A DNA stretch of 64,000 nucleotides from Ephydatia muelleri (lineage: Eukaryota; Porifera; Demospongiae; Spongillida; Spongillidae), in the NCBI GenBank assembly GCA_013339895.1, contig JABACO010000017.1:1422726-1486725 (forward strand), in the 5' to 3' direction. The translations under genes were made by a program, and so were the position numbers. Below, one piece after another: positions 1 through 13,300 of the stretch (positions are counted from its first letter, which is position 1; the number at the start of each line of letters is the position of its first letter). Under the pieces are notes generated by a model. It was not told the origin of the DNA. It saw nothing but the letters and a program-made list of their open reading frames with translations, and ran no database searches.

Positions 1-242
1 TGCTCAGTGGAGCCACGGTGAGCGCGTCCGTTCATATTTTCAAACCAACAATCGTTCAATCTTATATTTCAACTCCAAACAGCCTTCGCACACACTAGGA
101 CACAAACTTTCTCGTTTTATGAGACGTAGCAATGTTGCCGGTCAGTGGTTTGGTAGACGAGATGGAAAAAAAAAACATGTAGCTCCAGATAGAGCGCACC
201 ACTCAGGAACTGTCTTCTCGAGAAGAGCCGAATATATCTCAG

Positions 243-251
243 ATGGTTCAT

Positions 252-286
<35 letters not shown>

Positions 287-420
287 TACACACACACACA
301 CGCACATACATACATACATGTACACACATACACACACAACACATACACACGCAACACTACACACACGCACACACACATACATACATACACACGCAACACT
401 ACGCACGCACACACTGTGCA
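243..420. repeat. CATA/CA microsatellite
   Basis: This is an interrupted run of CATA and CA units with short interspersed motifs. It keeps reading frames open on both strands by composition only (His/Thr or Cys/Val peptides). I see no gene in 1-1214, apart from a possible splice donor (ACG|GTGAGC) near position 17 that might end an upstream exon of the gene at 1215-3554. Confidence 0.85.
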
Positions 421-782
421 AGAGTAGAGTACTCCAGGAAAGCGATGTCTGTTAACTAGTTAGAACTGCAGGTGTACACATGTGTTGCATACAGTGTATG
501 TACCAGATTTGGTGATTAGTTAGCTTTACACCTTATAAAATCAGTGGTTTTGCTGTAATCTTATTTTTGGTTTACCATGTGTGGGATACAAAGTTGTTGG
601 GCTGGGTTAGTAGCACAAACCACTGTGTGTCCAGCACTGTGCATATATTGTGACTTCTTGTCACACATAATATAATTTGTTACTTGTAGCAGTGTGATAT
701 GTAATGTATGGACCTTGTGTCGCTGCTGAATGGAGTTTGTGTGCCTCTAATTAAGCCACAAATCATTGGAGTCGTAGTACAT

Positions 783-937
783 CAACCTTCACTGCAGGAA
801 GAGGGCAGTAAGCAATACAGGTAGCAACTTAAACCTTCACTGCAGGTAGAGGGCAGTAAGCAATACAGGTAGCAACTAAAACCTACACTGCAGGAAGAGG
901 GCAGTAAGCAATACAGGTAGCAACTTAAACCTTCACA
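783..937. repeat. 48-bp tandem repeat, three copies
   Basis: Three direct copies of a ~48-bp unit contain CTTCACTGCAGG, AGAGGGCAGTAAGC and AATACAGGTAGCAACT, with few differences between copies. It lies in non-coding DNA upstream of the first recognisable exon. No function can be assigned. Confidence 0.85.
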
Positions 938-1214
938 TGTGTCACGTTTGTGATATGTGGTATACACATCAATGCGTAAACACCAATAAAAATAAGTGCA
1001 TGTAGAATCCGTTTACATGGACATGTACATGTAAATCGTAGGAAAACTTTTTTTTTTTCCAAGTGCTGCATCTCTGTAGTACATGTGTGTACAGTGAGAG
1101 TAATATCTAACTGGCGACTCGAGTAGTGTACATGTGCCTCTATTTTTATGCACTGCACTGTACATTCATGTATGCAGTTACCTTCCCATTTGTCTTCTCA
1201 CCCAACCATCTTAG

Positions 1215-3554
1215 TCGTTGGTCGCACACTGGGCGTCTCCCCCCTTGTGGCTGTAGCGCAGACTGCAAGAGCCCACCTTCCATCCCGTCTCAACCAGGAG
1301 GCCCGCCTCCCTCCTCCTCCCCCCACCACCACCGCATCAGTACCGGGTTCTGCACAAGTTAACCCTGATCCTCTGACAACACCCGTTGCACCTCGGACGC
1401 TGGCCAGAGCCATCAATGCCGACTACAGGCCCCATGTGAGTGTTCTCTGCCTGTGATCTGTTGCCCATGGATACCAGAGTCTGCACTCTGAAAAAAAAAA
1501 TGACTCTTTCAAAATGTGCTACATTTGAATAGCTTGTTGATTTGTTTGTTTGTTTTGTTTTTTAATGTATTTTAATCCACTGCCCAATGTGCATCGTATG
1601 TATCTGTGTACTGTACTTTTGACATGTTGCCATTGATATGGGATGTGTTTCAATTACATCAGAAGCCAAAAAAAAAAGAATGGAATGGAGGTTTCATTTT
1701 GTTCAGAACTTCACTGGTTTGTTGTTATGATTACTATTTATTTTTAATCAGATTGTCACTCCTGTGCGCATTTTGCCCGGTGGTTCCGACTCTCCCCATC
1801 TGACAAAGACTCCTCAACTAAATCTCCAAAGGATGCCCGTGTCCACGGGGGAACCCAATTCTGCCGGACACAGGCTTCCCCCTCGTCCCGCTAGAGAGGC
1901 TCTCGGGGACGAGAGTATCCTACCGTGTGGGCGAGTGGCCAGTACTCCTGAGGGTGGGTTGTGTTGGGGAGGGGAAGAGGGTGCATGAGTGATGGTGGAT
2001 AAATTGTTTATGTCAGTGTACGAATGAGTGTGCTTGTGTGTGTACGGATGAATGTTCGTGTGTGTGTGTAGGCGTGTGTGTACACGGATGAGTGTGTAGG
2101 AGTGAGTGCTCATGTGTGTGGGCACGTGTGTAGGAGTGGGTGCTCATGTGTGTGGGCACGTGTGCAGGAGTGGATGCTCAAGTGTGGGGGCACGTGTGTA
2201 GGAGTGGGTGCTCATGTGTGTGGGCACGTGTGTAGGAGTGGATGCTCAAGTGTGTGGGGGCACATGTGTAGGAGTGGGTGCTCATGTGTGTGGGCACGTG
2301 TGTAGGAGTGGATGCTCAAGTGTGTGGGCACGTGTGTAGGAGTGAGTGCTCAAGTGTGTGGGCACGTGTGTAGGAGTGGGTGCTCATGTGTGTGGGCACG
2401 TGTGTAGGAGTGAGTGCTCAAGTGTGTGGGCACGTGTGTAGGAGTGGGTGCTCAAGTGTGTGGGGGCACGTGTGTAGGAGTGGGTGCTCATGTGTGTGGG
2501 CACGTGTGCAGGAGTGGATGCTCAAGTGTGGGGGCACGTGTGTAGGAGTGGGTGCTCATGTGTGTGGGCACGTGTGTAGGAGTGGATGCTCAAGTGTGTG
2601 GGGGCACATGTGTAGGAGTGGGTGCTCATGTGTGTGGGCACGTGTGTAGGAGTGGATGCTCAAGTGTGTGGGCACGTGTGTAGGAGTGAGTGCTCAAGTG
2701 TGTGGGCACGTGTGTAGGAGTGGGTGCTCATGTGTGTGGGCACGTGTGTAGGAGTGAGTGCTCAAGTGTGTGGGCACGTGTGTAGGAGTGGGTGCTCAAG
2801 TGTGTGGGGGCACGTGTGTAGGAGTGGGTGCTCATGTGTGTGGGCAGTGTGTAGGAGTGGGTGCTCAAGTGTGTGGGCACGTGTGTAGGAGTGGGTGCTC
2901 ATGTGTGTGGGCAGTGTGTAGGAGTGGGTGCTCAAGTGTGGGGGCACGTGTGTAGGAATGAGTGCTCATGTGTGTGGGCACATGTGTAGGAGTGGGTGCT
3001 CAAGTGTGTGGGGGCACGTGTGTAGGAGTGGGTGCTCAAATGTGGGGGCACGTGTGTAGGAGTGGGTGCTCAAGTGTGTGGGCACGTGTGTAGGAGTGGG
3101 GGCACATGTGTGATGGGCACGTGTGTAGGAGTGGGTGCTCAAGTGTGTGGGCACGTGTGTAGGAGTGGGGGCACATGTGTGATGGGCACGTGTGTAGGAG
3201 TGGGTGCTCAAGTGTGTGGGCACGTGTGTAGGAGTGGGTGCTCAAGTGTGATGGGCACTGCCGCTGCATTTGTCACATACATATACATGTGTGCTTACGA
3301 GTGGATATTTATTGGTGTGTGGTCTGTGTAGGGTATATGGGAACAACACTTTTTTTAAATGCACAACTGTAGGTCTGGCAGAGATGATATCGTTCAATGC
3401 CAGCACCATGGTCCCTCCATCGCCCATCCCATCCAATACATCGGTCCAGTCATATATGGATGCCAGGAGGACAGCCAAACCCAACGATGGCGCCTCGAAG
3501 AGGGCATGTCCTGCACCTGCTGACATAATGATGATGTCGCCTGATGTTGAGTAA
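1215..3554 (+). CDS. 3' exons of an unrecognised Pro/Ser-rich protein gene
   Basis: Three exons fit together by splice sites and phase: 1215-1435, 1752-1953 and 3373-3554, ending at a TAA (3552-3554). Each follows an AG acceptor; the first two end at GTGAGT- and GTGGGT-type donors. The exon lengths (221, 202 and 182 nt) join in one frame. The encoded ~200 residues are low-complexity and rich in Pro, Ser, Thr and Ala, for example PPPPPTTTASVPG and PPSPIPSNTSVQ, and end MMMSPDVE. No domain is visible, so this looks like the disordered tail of a larger protein whose upstream exons lie outside the window. The terminal GA|GTAAGT could be a donor, in which case the gene would continue. I do not recognise the family. 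The last intron is filled by a minisatellite, and the gene points tail-to-tail at the next one. Confidence 0.5.
2085..3255. repeat. 34-bp G/T-rich minisatellite in an intron
   Basis: About 34 copies of a ~34-bp unit resemble TGTGTGGGCACGTGTGTAGG followed by AGTGGGTGCTCAAG. Variants differ at CAAG/CATG, GGGG/GG and TGGG/TGAG, and some units near 3090-3200 are shortened. The array sits in the last intron of the gene at 1215-3554. Long open frames on both strands here result from periodicity and are not genes. Confidence 0.95.
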
Positions 3555-4342
3555 GTAAATGTTTTGTTTTAATTTTAGTTTTAAATTATTTAATATGTTC
3601 TCTGTTTTCATACATAATTAAAATCACTCAGGCCCAGGAGATTGGATAAATGGAAAGTGAAGTAACATGGACACTGTTTAGTCGCATTCCACCTCATCCC
3701 CCATTGCAGGACTTGTTCACGTCCTCACTTGGATTATTTTTTTTGGCATTTTAAATGCTTTGAAACTTTTTGACCACATCTCTGTGACAGTTTTTTTTTT
3801 CTTCACTTTTTTTGTATCTGTTACTTGTGTCCATATTTAAGCAACCAATTACAGTCAACTATTCATTTTGGCATCTGCACATGATGCGCAACATCCTGAA
3901 GTTTTGTCTTCCGCAAGTGTATTGATGTTGATTAATTAATGCAAAGCATTGCAATACATCATAGTGTAACCAGAATTATTTAGATTTAATTGAGATCAAG
4001 GATATGATGCCAGCTAGTGTGTTCTGTTCAAAAAGTAATAAACACTACCACTAAATGACATATAATACTTAAACAGCCAAAATGCGATGAACAATTAGAT
4101 TTAATAAAGTATGCTTAATAACCTGTTTTTATGTACATGTTGAATTTATGGCCACTGTAAGTAGATACACTGTACATGTGTAATTGACATCTTAATACAA
4201 GAAATGTGAAAAAGCTCATAAATGATGAACTATTAATAATCCAAAATTTGATTTTTCCACATTTGTAAAATTAATCCACACATCGGGACAACTTTAAGAC
4301 GCACTTGTACATAACTTTTGCAAACAGATATCGATTGTGTCA
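3555..4342. other. Convergent intergenic region, AT-rich
   Basis: This stretch separates the 3' ends of two convergent genes. It is AT-rich, has no convincing ORF, and carries candidate polyadenylation hexamers (ATTAAA near 3617, AATAAA near 4038). Homology to the other ROCO arm begins only at about 4325. Confidence 0.6.
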
Positions 4343-7300
4343 CTAATTAGTGTGTGCAGGTGTCCACATGAAGAGATGTGTGACACACGATGTGGTGGTA
4401 AGCAACTTGAGGTGAGGAGGGGCCTCGTTGCTGGAGTGTGGTTCTCCAGGAGGGATCAAAGAGGGCGGGACATTCGTAGAGCCTTTGACCACTCCAGTGT
4501 ATTTATCTGAAAAGCTGATAATCATACTAGCAGACTTGGCATCGGGCTGTAGTGGATCTAGAAATAGGATCATAAAGATGTCATTCACGTTTTGTGTTTG
4601 CACTGCAAACAAATAAATAACTGTCTATGTTTTTATCAGACCACTAACCATACAAGTAGAATACAAGGCCATGCCAAAAGCACTATCCCAGGTGCATATT
4701 ACATGTACATCTACCTGTGATGGAACTATCGCATGGCTTCTCCATTGTGCCAGATGAGGTCCTCAACACAGCTGGATATTGTGGCCCCTGTTCCTCTTGC
4801 AGTTCCAGAGTAGCCCCCAGAAGCAAACTGATAGGTGTTTCAGATGCTTGGATGGTCCAGAGTGCTGTCATATCAGCTGCATTAAAAACCATCATGACCC
4901 CGCCTACTGTACCAACATAGAGGATTCCTTTCCAGCACAACAGAGCTCTCACTTTACTTTTGTCACCTGCAAAAAGATTTGATCATAAAGAGGTACAAAT
5001 AACACTGCATAATCACTTACTGTTTTTATAGTACAAATGACCACAAAAATCATAGCATTCATACGTCTCCAGCAGTTCCTTGTTTTGCACATTCCATTTC
5101 TCTATGCAAGACCCGTGGCTGAGCACGATGTGTCTCAGCTCGGTGCTGTCTGCATCCCAGAGTGCCTCCATGTGTCGTATGATACGTTTATCCTTCCGAA
5201 AGGTTTCACAGGTGATAAGCGAAGGTGAAAGCTTTAGTTCCTTCAGCTTTGATTCTACCGAGTACCAGATATGTACATGAAATTCAGACCCTTTTTCAGC
5301 AACTTCGATCAATACAGCCTCACTGACATTTTCAGTCAATGGGTGAGACAAAACTGGTTTCAAATCTTCATCCAATAAGTGTGAAGGTATTGATTTAAAC
5401 TTTTCCATGCCATGTACGGCAAACATGTGGATTTCTTTCGGAGCTATGGCAACAACAACATCTATTGTGGAGTTGTATATGAGCTTTCTGATAGGGCCTT
5501 CACTGTGCCATGTTTTCAATATGCAGTAGTTTTTGGCATCATAAATGCTTAGCCGTCCTCCAGTGGAAACTATTGTGCTGACCCAGATTTGGTCATGTGA
5601 GGTGGCTACCAGGGAGATGCACTCCCCTGGCTCAATATCCTACGGTGGAAAATGCACATTACATGTAGTGGAACAGACCATACTCATTTGCTTTCTATCA
5701 AAAACAGAAAAAAGACTAAGTCGACTGGCAATAGCAATCTAAATACCACCATGATGGGCTGTTCAATACAAGTATATTAGTGCATAGAGATATTCCATTA
5801 ACATGGAAGTAGCTTTAAGACATTGTGAAAAAGTGACAAATGAAATAATAGCAAAGTCCATACGTACCATTGTTGTGCAATTATATGGCTGACAGGAGAT
5901 GCACTTGAGTCCATCTTGACACGCACACCAGACATCAAGAGAAACCACCTGCCTGGGCAGTTTGCAGTTGCGGAAAGGGAAAAAGTAGCCAGGCTTCCCT
6001 GTTGAATGCTGTCTTGTAAGAGATGAAGAGAGTGAGTAATTGTGTTGGCCTTTCAGAATGCATTTTGTACACGCAGCAACTACAATTGGATTGTAGTTTG
6101 CAATCGGGAATGCCGAAGCTAGCCATGTTGTGCAACCATTCGTTAGTGCTGAAAGTACTTCCTTAAAATTGGGCCTGTGGTAAGGATGTTCACTCCAACA
6201 CCAGCACATCAATTCCAGCAGCCAAAGAGAGGGAGGGCATTGCTATTGGTACAAATTATACTTTGGTATGCAGCTGTAATCACTGGCAGCCACATCTTAC
6301 CTTGAATGATAATGAGGGTCTCTTCCCTTCTTGTAGTAAAGCACTGATTGGCCTGGACTCTTTTAGGAAAGGAGACTCAAAGCTAATTAGGTAGTACATG
6401 AGCATTCCAAAAGAGTAGATATCTAGCTTTGTGCTGTGGCTTTGCTGACCACAGTGAATAACCACCTCAGGTGGAAGATATGGAGGTGTGCCTTCTTCTC
6501 CTCTCACACCTTGAAGGGTGTACTGCTGACATATTCCATAGTCGGCAAGCTTGACGTAAACTGCTGAGTCAGAATTCCATTGGGTTTCAGGGAGTGGAAA
6601 TTTCCACACCAATATGTTCCCTGGCTTTAGGTCCCGAAATACAAACCGCTTTGAATGGATGTAGTCCAGAGCCTGTGCAACCTGTGTGATAAAGGAGTCA
6701 TTATTTAATAAATAGCACCATATTATTTCTGAGGTGTGCCATGAGGTATAGAATCAATTCATACAGAGGTTTTGTTGGGACAGCTTGTATTTTATGATTA
6801 TTCAATTATTGCTAAATTCAACTACTGTTGATATCTGCCATAGGTTCTTACCTGTATTAATGTGGAAGAAAGAACTCTAACATTAAGCTTCGCATTCACT
6901 TGCTGGAACTTTTCAACACAGGATTTGAGGTCACCAAGTGGAGCCAGCTCTAGCAGGAGCATGAAAGGTGCTATGGCAATTCCTACCAATTGTAGGATAT
7001 TGTCGTGAATTAGTCTGCATATCACTCTTGCTTCACGGCTGATCTGTTGGTATTTTTCCCATTCCATTGACTCAGCTGGACTCAAGAGGTCATTGCTTCT
7101 TTCAAACACCTTTATGGCAATCGTCTGAGAAGCATTTACCTGCAATGAAATGACCAAGGATGAATGACTGATATGCATTATGCAAAGCTGAGGAGTGTTA
7201 CTTTTTTGCCAATGGTGCCTGAAAAGACACTTCCATATCCTCCACGTCCAAGTGTATGTTCAGTAGTAATGGTGTCAGCTTCATAAACCATGCAGTGTGG

Positions 7301-10300
7301 GAAGTCCCCAAACACCTGGTGATAATTGAGAAAAATAAACACAGATTATGATGACAATACAACATATTATATTTACTACCGGGACATTAAGTTATGTGCT
7401 ATTATGATGATGTATATTTGTAAGCACAGACTCAATAATGATGATAGCAATCATCAATATTGGGATAGGGTTAGGACTAGTTTCAGTATTTGTGTTAACT
7501 CCAAGTGTACATTTGCTTTATTTATATGGTAGTAATAAAAATTACAATGATGACATCAAATAAAGGTAAACAAAGGATACAAAACACTCACCAGGTCAGG
7601 AGCAATTTGAGACACATTAACACTTCCATGAAGAGGACATTGCAGATTCTGTTTCAACAGTACATTGTGAGCACAAAATGGTGATGAGAACAAATAATAT
7701 TTGGGTCCCTCGGTTTGTTCTGATGAATCAGGTGCACACTCTCTTTCATTGGATGGACTGATGCATGCAATCCTTTGTTTCTCACATAAGGTGCAAGGGG
7801 TCGCTTGGTCAATTGTGGATAGCTCAAAGCCCCTCTTTTTGCCAAATGCTTCATACCAGTCATTAAATATTGAATCAATAATCTCGATGGCCTGTTGAAG
7901 GAGCCAAGTGGCCGCATGCATGGGATCAATCTGTGCAAAGGTTTGCCCAGCCATTCTACCGTTTACCGATACTGGATGGGCATACACTATTTTTTTAATG
8001 GCCACTCTCACTTCGATACCATTCAACTTTTCCACTGCCTCATGACCAGAGCTGGTAATGATGTATGTGGACTCTGTACCTGGCAATGGATAGGTCACCG
8101 GAACAATCCTAAGCACCTCTGCATTGTTGCAGATGAGACAGGTTCCATCCCTCCAGCAGCTCCAAAAAGGGTTGCTTGCCTTAAACATGCTTTTGCATTT
8201 AAACACGATGCGACTGGCACAGATGCGGGAAATCAGACGGCCAAAAAATCCACTGGGAACAAAGGGCAGAATGTAGTGTCGAAGAAGGACATTTGTCTGA
8301 TGGGTTATAGGTACAACATCACGTTCCACACCATTCTGCACACTAAATGTATTGGAGCTGTCCTGAGTGATTACCCATGCCTCATCCCTTCGCTGTGACA
8401 TAAGGGAGGGAATGAGGATGGACTGTTGGTCCAGAAGGAGGATGATCTCAAAGCTCTGCATGATGCTGATGATCGCAGTGACGAAGGATTCCATTGAACC
8501 CGTATGACGTCCATTGTATGTGTATAAACTAACAAAGTCTTCATGACGCATGAAACCTGTAAAGAGAGTTATGTCTGATTTTTAAGATAGATTTCATCGT
8601 TAGTAATATTATTGTTCTGTATAAATTCAGTCTGAATAGTTTTATGTACTGATAAAAGCATCGTTAGATCAGATATGCTGAGGGGTTAGAGTGAACTTCA
8701 TACAGCAATCTTTAATTAATTCTATCCAACTGAATACCATTTTTCTGAAACGGGTTTGTCTCCTGCACTGTGACAACCTTGGCCAGCATTGCACAGAGCC
8801 ACTGAGGATCAATGCAGTAAAGCTCATCCATTATGACACTCTTGTGACGAAAAATGGTTCCTAAATGGACACAAATGTGTGTCTGTTAAATGTATTCTCA
8901 TTATTGCTATCTCACCATTATCATGCCAGAAGCTACTGGCTTCTACTATATCCTTAGCTGAGCTTGAACTATTCAGCTTTTGTATCTCACTCCTGTCAAG
9001 AATACATACTGTATATACACTGTACGATGAACACTGCAATGTTTTGTGTGTGATTTGAATTCAAAAAATGTGTTTCTGAAACAAATGTCTTACAGGTATT
9101 CTTTCTTTGTGAAGATTGGGTTTATACTTTGCACATTGCACTTTACAACCCACGTTTTGATGATCTTTAGTAGAGACATGTAGTAGGATGGAATGGGCTC
9201 ATCCAATATGGGTCGTGCATCTTTCCTTGCACCTGAACAAAATGTACTTAGTAATAACATATAATATAGCAGAATGTGCGCTAACCAGGATTTCGATATG
9301 TTCTTGAAAACTCGTATATATATTTCCTCAGCCCTTTCATATCGGATGGACTGAAGCTGTTCACAAAAAAACAATGTGCTTGGATCTTTGGATAGGCAAA
9401 GCTGTTTGGATTGTACTGTACATAAAGTCTTCTGAATATCTCCCCAAGGATAGCAGTATTTTTAATGCAATCTGCATGAGTCCCAATCACAATTACCGGA
9501 GCATTGTGTGCCTGGGCCTGAAACAAACCATCAGTTTGTGCTCATTTAAATGCTTAACACAATTCATCTTTACAAATGTCAAACCTCAATATTTTCTAGC
9601 CATACAGAAATGTTTTGTAACCCTTTTTCTCCTTCTCTTGCATCCCAGATTACCAGATACAGTGAACGATGGGAAATGAAGCACTGATGAGTGGCGTAGT
9701 ACTGTTCCTAGTGTCAAAAATATGCATTAGTCATTGTGAGCATGCAGACATTGCAGTAAGAAATGTAATCTTAATAGTCATGCTTTATAGTAATCATGAT
9801 GCATGTATATAAAATACAATGCATAGATACAATGTTAAGATACCTGTCCTCCGAAGTCCCATGTGGTGAACGTGACCTTTGGACTGCTCATATCAGGTGA
9901 AAACTCCCACTGGCCCAAATCAACACCCACAGTGGATAAGGGCGCTCCATTTCTTCCCATCTGAACGGCCCTCTGGTGTGTCATTTTCCCCTTCCTTGAT
10001 AGCTGCTGAAGAAGTGTTGTTCTACCAGCATTTACTGAGCCCACGAACATCAGCTTCATGTGACGGTATGTTTCTTTTCTAGAGAGAAAGACACATTATG
10101 CATGCTTGGTGGCAAAACATAAGAAAGCACTTCACATACCCAAGATAAATTCCTTTAAGGTAACCTAGGAGATATGTAGGTGAAAAATTTCTCAACAAGT
10201 TGATAGGAATTTCTGCTAATGTCAAGCCTTCCAGGTTTAAAGTGGAAAGAGAGAGAAGACCCAATTTGCTAGGCAAACTTTTAATTCCTTTATTGTTGGC

Positions 10301-13300
10301 CAGGTTGAGTGAGTTCAGGGATGTCATGTTCAGTATGCTGGATGGAACACATGTTAGTTCATTGCTTTCGAGTGACAAGATTGATAGTTGTGGGAAATGA
10401 ACAACCACTGAACAAACAACAGTCTCTCCAGAACAGACTTCAGCACTAACATCAACATAACAGAAGTCATTCAGCTTGTTGTGTCCAAGTTGAAGATTCA
10501 GTAAGGACTTGAGAGTAGCGTGTGCACTATGACGACAGCTACCCGTGTCCTCTGTTTGTGGCTGCAGAAGCATGCATGGAGATAGGCAGATTGATCTAGG
10601 TCGACAGACCACTTCCACATTTTCGATACAATTGTGATCCAGATGAACAGTTCCAATATTGGAAGGCAGATCATGAATGAGGTTTAAATACTTTATGTGA
10701 TTGTGGGACATGTTCAAGTGACGCAGGTTTGGTGTCAAACATGGCAGCTCTTGTGGAATTTCTGTGAACATGTTGCGTGAGACATTAAGATACGTAAGAG
10801 CTGATGTTTCAAGTTCTTCATTCATAAATGCTTCAGGCAATTTGTATGGAAATCCAGAGCCATATTCGTCTATTGATTGATATCCTCTCTGGGCATGTAG
10901 AAAGCAAACCCACTCTTCAAAATTTTCCACCTCAAACTTTCCATGTGTAGCTGCTTTCAGTGTCTGGTAGAATACACTGAGCTTCTGCAGATATTTCAGG
11001 ATTTCATGATGTGATTCGCTTTCATAGAAAGTGAAGTTGGGTTCGAAAGTGTCTAATACATGTCTTGAGAAATCTTGGTTCATAAAAAAAGTAACATCAC
11101 TGCAATAATGAAGTTGTGATAACTTGTTCACGGACAGGTTAAGCTCTTTGAGATGTGGCATGATCCAAAGACCGGGTGGAAGCTGCGATAACTCATTCTT
11201 CTGCACACTCAACTGTTCTAAACTGTTCACCAAGCCAAGAAAGAGGTCTTCAGGCAATGTCTTCAGCTGGTTGCCATCCAGCACCAGCTTCTTCAGAGAC
11301 GAAGATGAATAAATGCTTTGTGAAAAATGCAAAGCAGATGGAAGCTCTTGAATGCAATTATTTGATAAGTTCAGAACTTCTAAGTTGGATAACTGGAACA
11401 GTTCTGGGGGGACACACTTTAAAGAGCAGTGTGTAATATCAACTAAGGTGATGGGAATGAACTGCTTGTCATTCAACTGTAGTGTGCAAGGTTTGAAGTT
11501 GTCTAAACATTCTGATGCTAGGTATTGAACTGAACAAAGGTCATGGAGAGATTGTGGAGATGACTCTGTTTGATGAATTGCACGAGAAATGGACCCCATA
11601 GCACCAATAAAATCATTAATCCAGGCAGCATTGATAGTTTCAATCGGTACATCATTCCATTTGATCATTCCAGTGATAGAGCCATTCTTATAATCAGGCT
11701 GTGTTTCCAATATGGCCCTAAGGCTTGCCAACTGTGTATAATAGTATAAGAGGAGACGCTTTGAATGTTGGTCCTTGACCTTACCAATGGCATATTCCAA
11801 ACCATTGCTAAATCCATACTTCACCAACAGCTTTATGACATTGATATCCTCACCATCAGCAGCTCTTTGCATGAATCGTTTCTCCTCAAGTACTTTTTGT
11901 ATAAGACCATGCTTGTTAAGAAAGTCCAGTAAGAGACCCAGACTCTCTGAATGTTGTTGTGCAATGGCCATGTCAAGAGGAGTTCTGCTTTCTGAATCTG
12001 ACATGACAAAATCAAATTCATCATGCATTAACTCAAGAACATCTAGTAGCACTTGGAGCAATTGACAGTAGTTGTTGGACGCTGCAATGTGATACACTGT
12101 GTGTCCTACTAGGTTAGTTGCTGAAAGCCCACTGCATTTGGTAGACAACAGTGGAGGAGCAAAATCTGGTGCCACTTTACCTGAAATGAATGCTCTTTCA
12201 ATTTTAATTTCTGCACAAGGGGTCATTTCGTTGCATAAAATAGACTTAAAAAGCCAAGAGACGAACTGAACATCATTGTTTTGGCATGCAATGTGGATGG
12301 GACGGTTCCCGTTACTATCTGGTACTGTGAGAAGATCTGGAAAAACTAGAACATAGACATAGCGAAGTGCCGACTTGAGTCGACAGGCAGTGTGGAGAAT
12401 TGTTTCCCAGTTTGTAGGATTCACCTCATTGTAGTGGGCCTTGTGGCTCAATAGCAGCTTCAGTACAACAGCCATATTGTTGGACTCAGCAGCACTACAA
12501 AGGCATAAGGCATGATTTACCTAGCTGTAGGTATAGAGCACAATACTCTCCATCCCTCATAGTTCACAATTTTAACCCCGTTGTGATTACCACTTAAACA
12601 AAGACACATACAAGTAGTAACCTCCTTAGCTGTTTTTATTCTATGCCTCTTAATATATATTTTTATGCCGAATATGAATGAACAAAGCAAAGGCTTTACC
12701 CCAACCAATGACCACTGCTCTGCATTCAGTCAAATAGCATAGATTCTCATGCAGTTGCCATGTGGCATTATATTGGTCAATGTTTTGCAACTATTCCTTC
12801 TTTTATTTTTTAGATGGGGGGAAAGTTATGTATCAGTAATTTAAAATGGAGTTGCACATCAGATGTCATTCTTACATAACATACCTGTGAAGAAGAGATG
12901 GCTTAATCGATTTCAAAGTATATCCAAACATGTCAATCAGATAATGGAGAGTGATTGAAAACAACTCAATTTCGTCAGCTGAGCAATCTGATTTCTGTAT
13001 CACTTTGTACAGATCTGTGAATTTTACACATCATGAAAATTATGTGTGTTCAGTTTATTGTAAGTTATTGTTTGCAATATATGTCCTTTTTCGAACGGAA
13101 ATTCAAAACAAATAAAATAAGAGTCTATCTTTTTTCTTGATTAATTGTACTTATATGTCCATTCTACTACTGATAAAGTTACATCCGTATGCTCTCGTGA
13201 ATTAAAGTAATATCTCAAATCAATGCTGCTTACATGACTGAAACTACTGCTTAAGTGAAGTCAATCAAGGATCTTAGTTAAGTGAAGTCAATCAAGGGTC

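Noticed and set aside
2078..3331. Long Cys/Gly/Val-rich ORFs on both strands
   Set aside because: They follow the 34-bp minisatellite; peptide periodicity mirrors the DNA repeat and lies in an intron.
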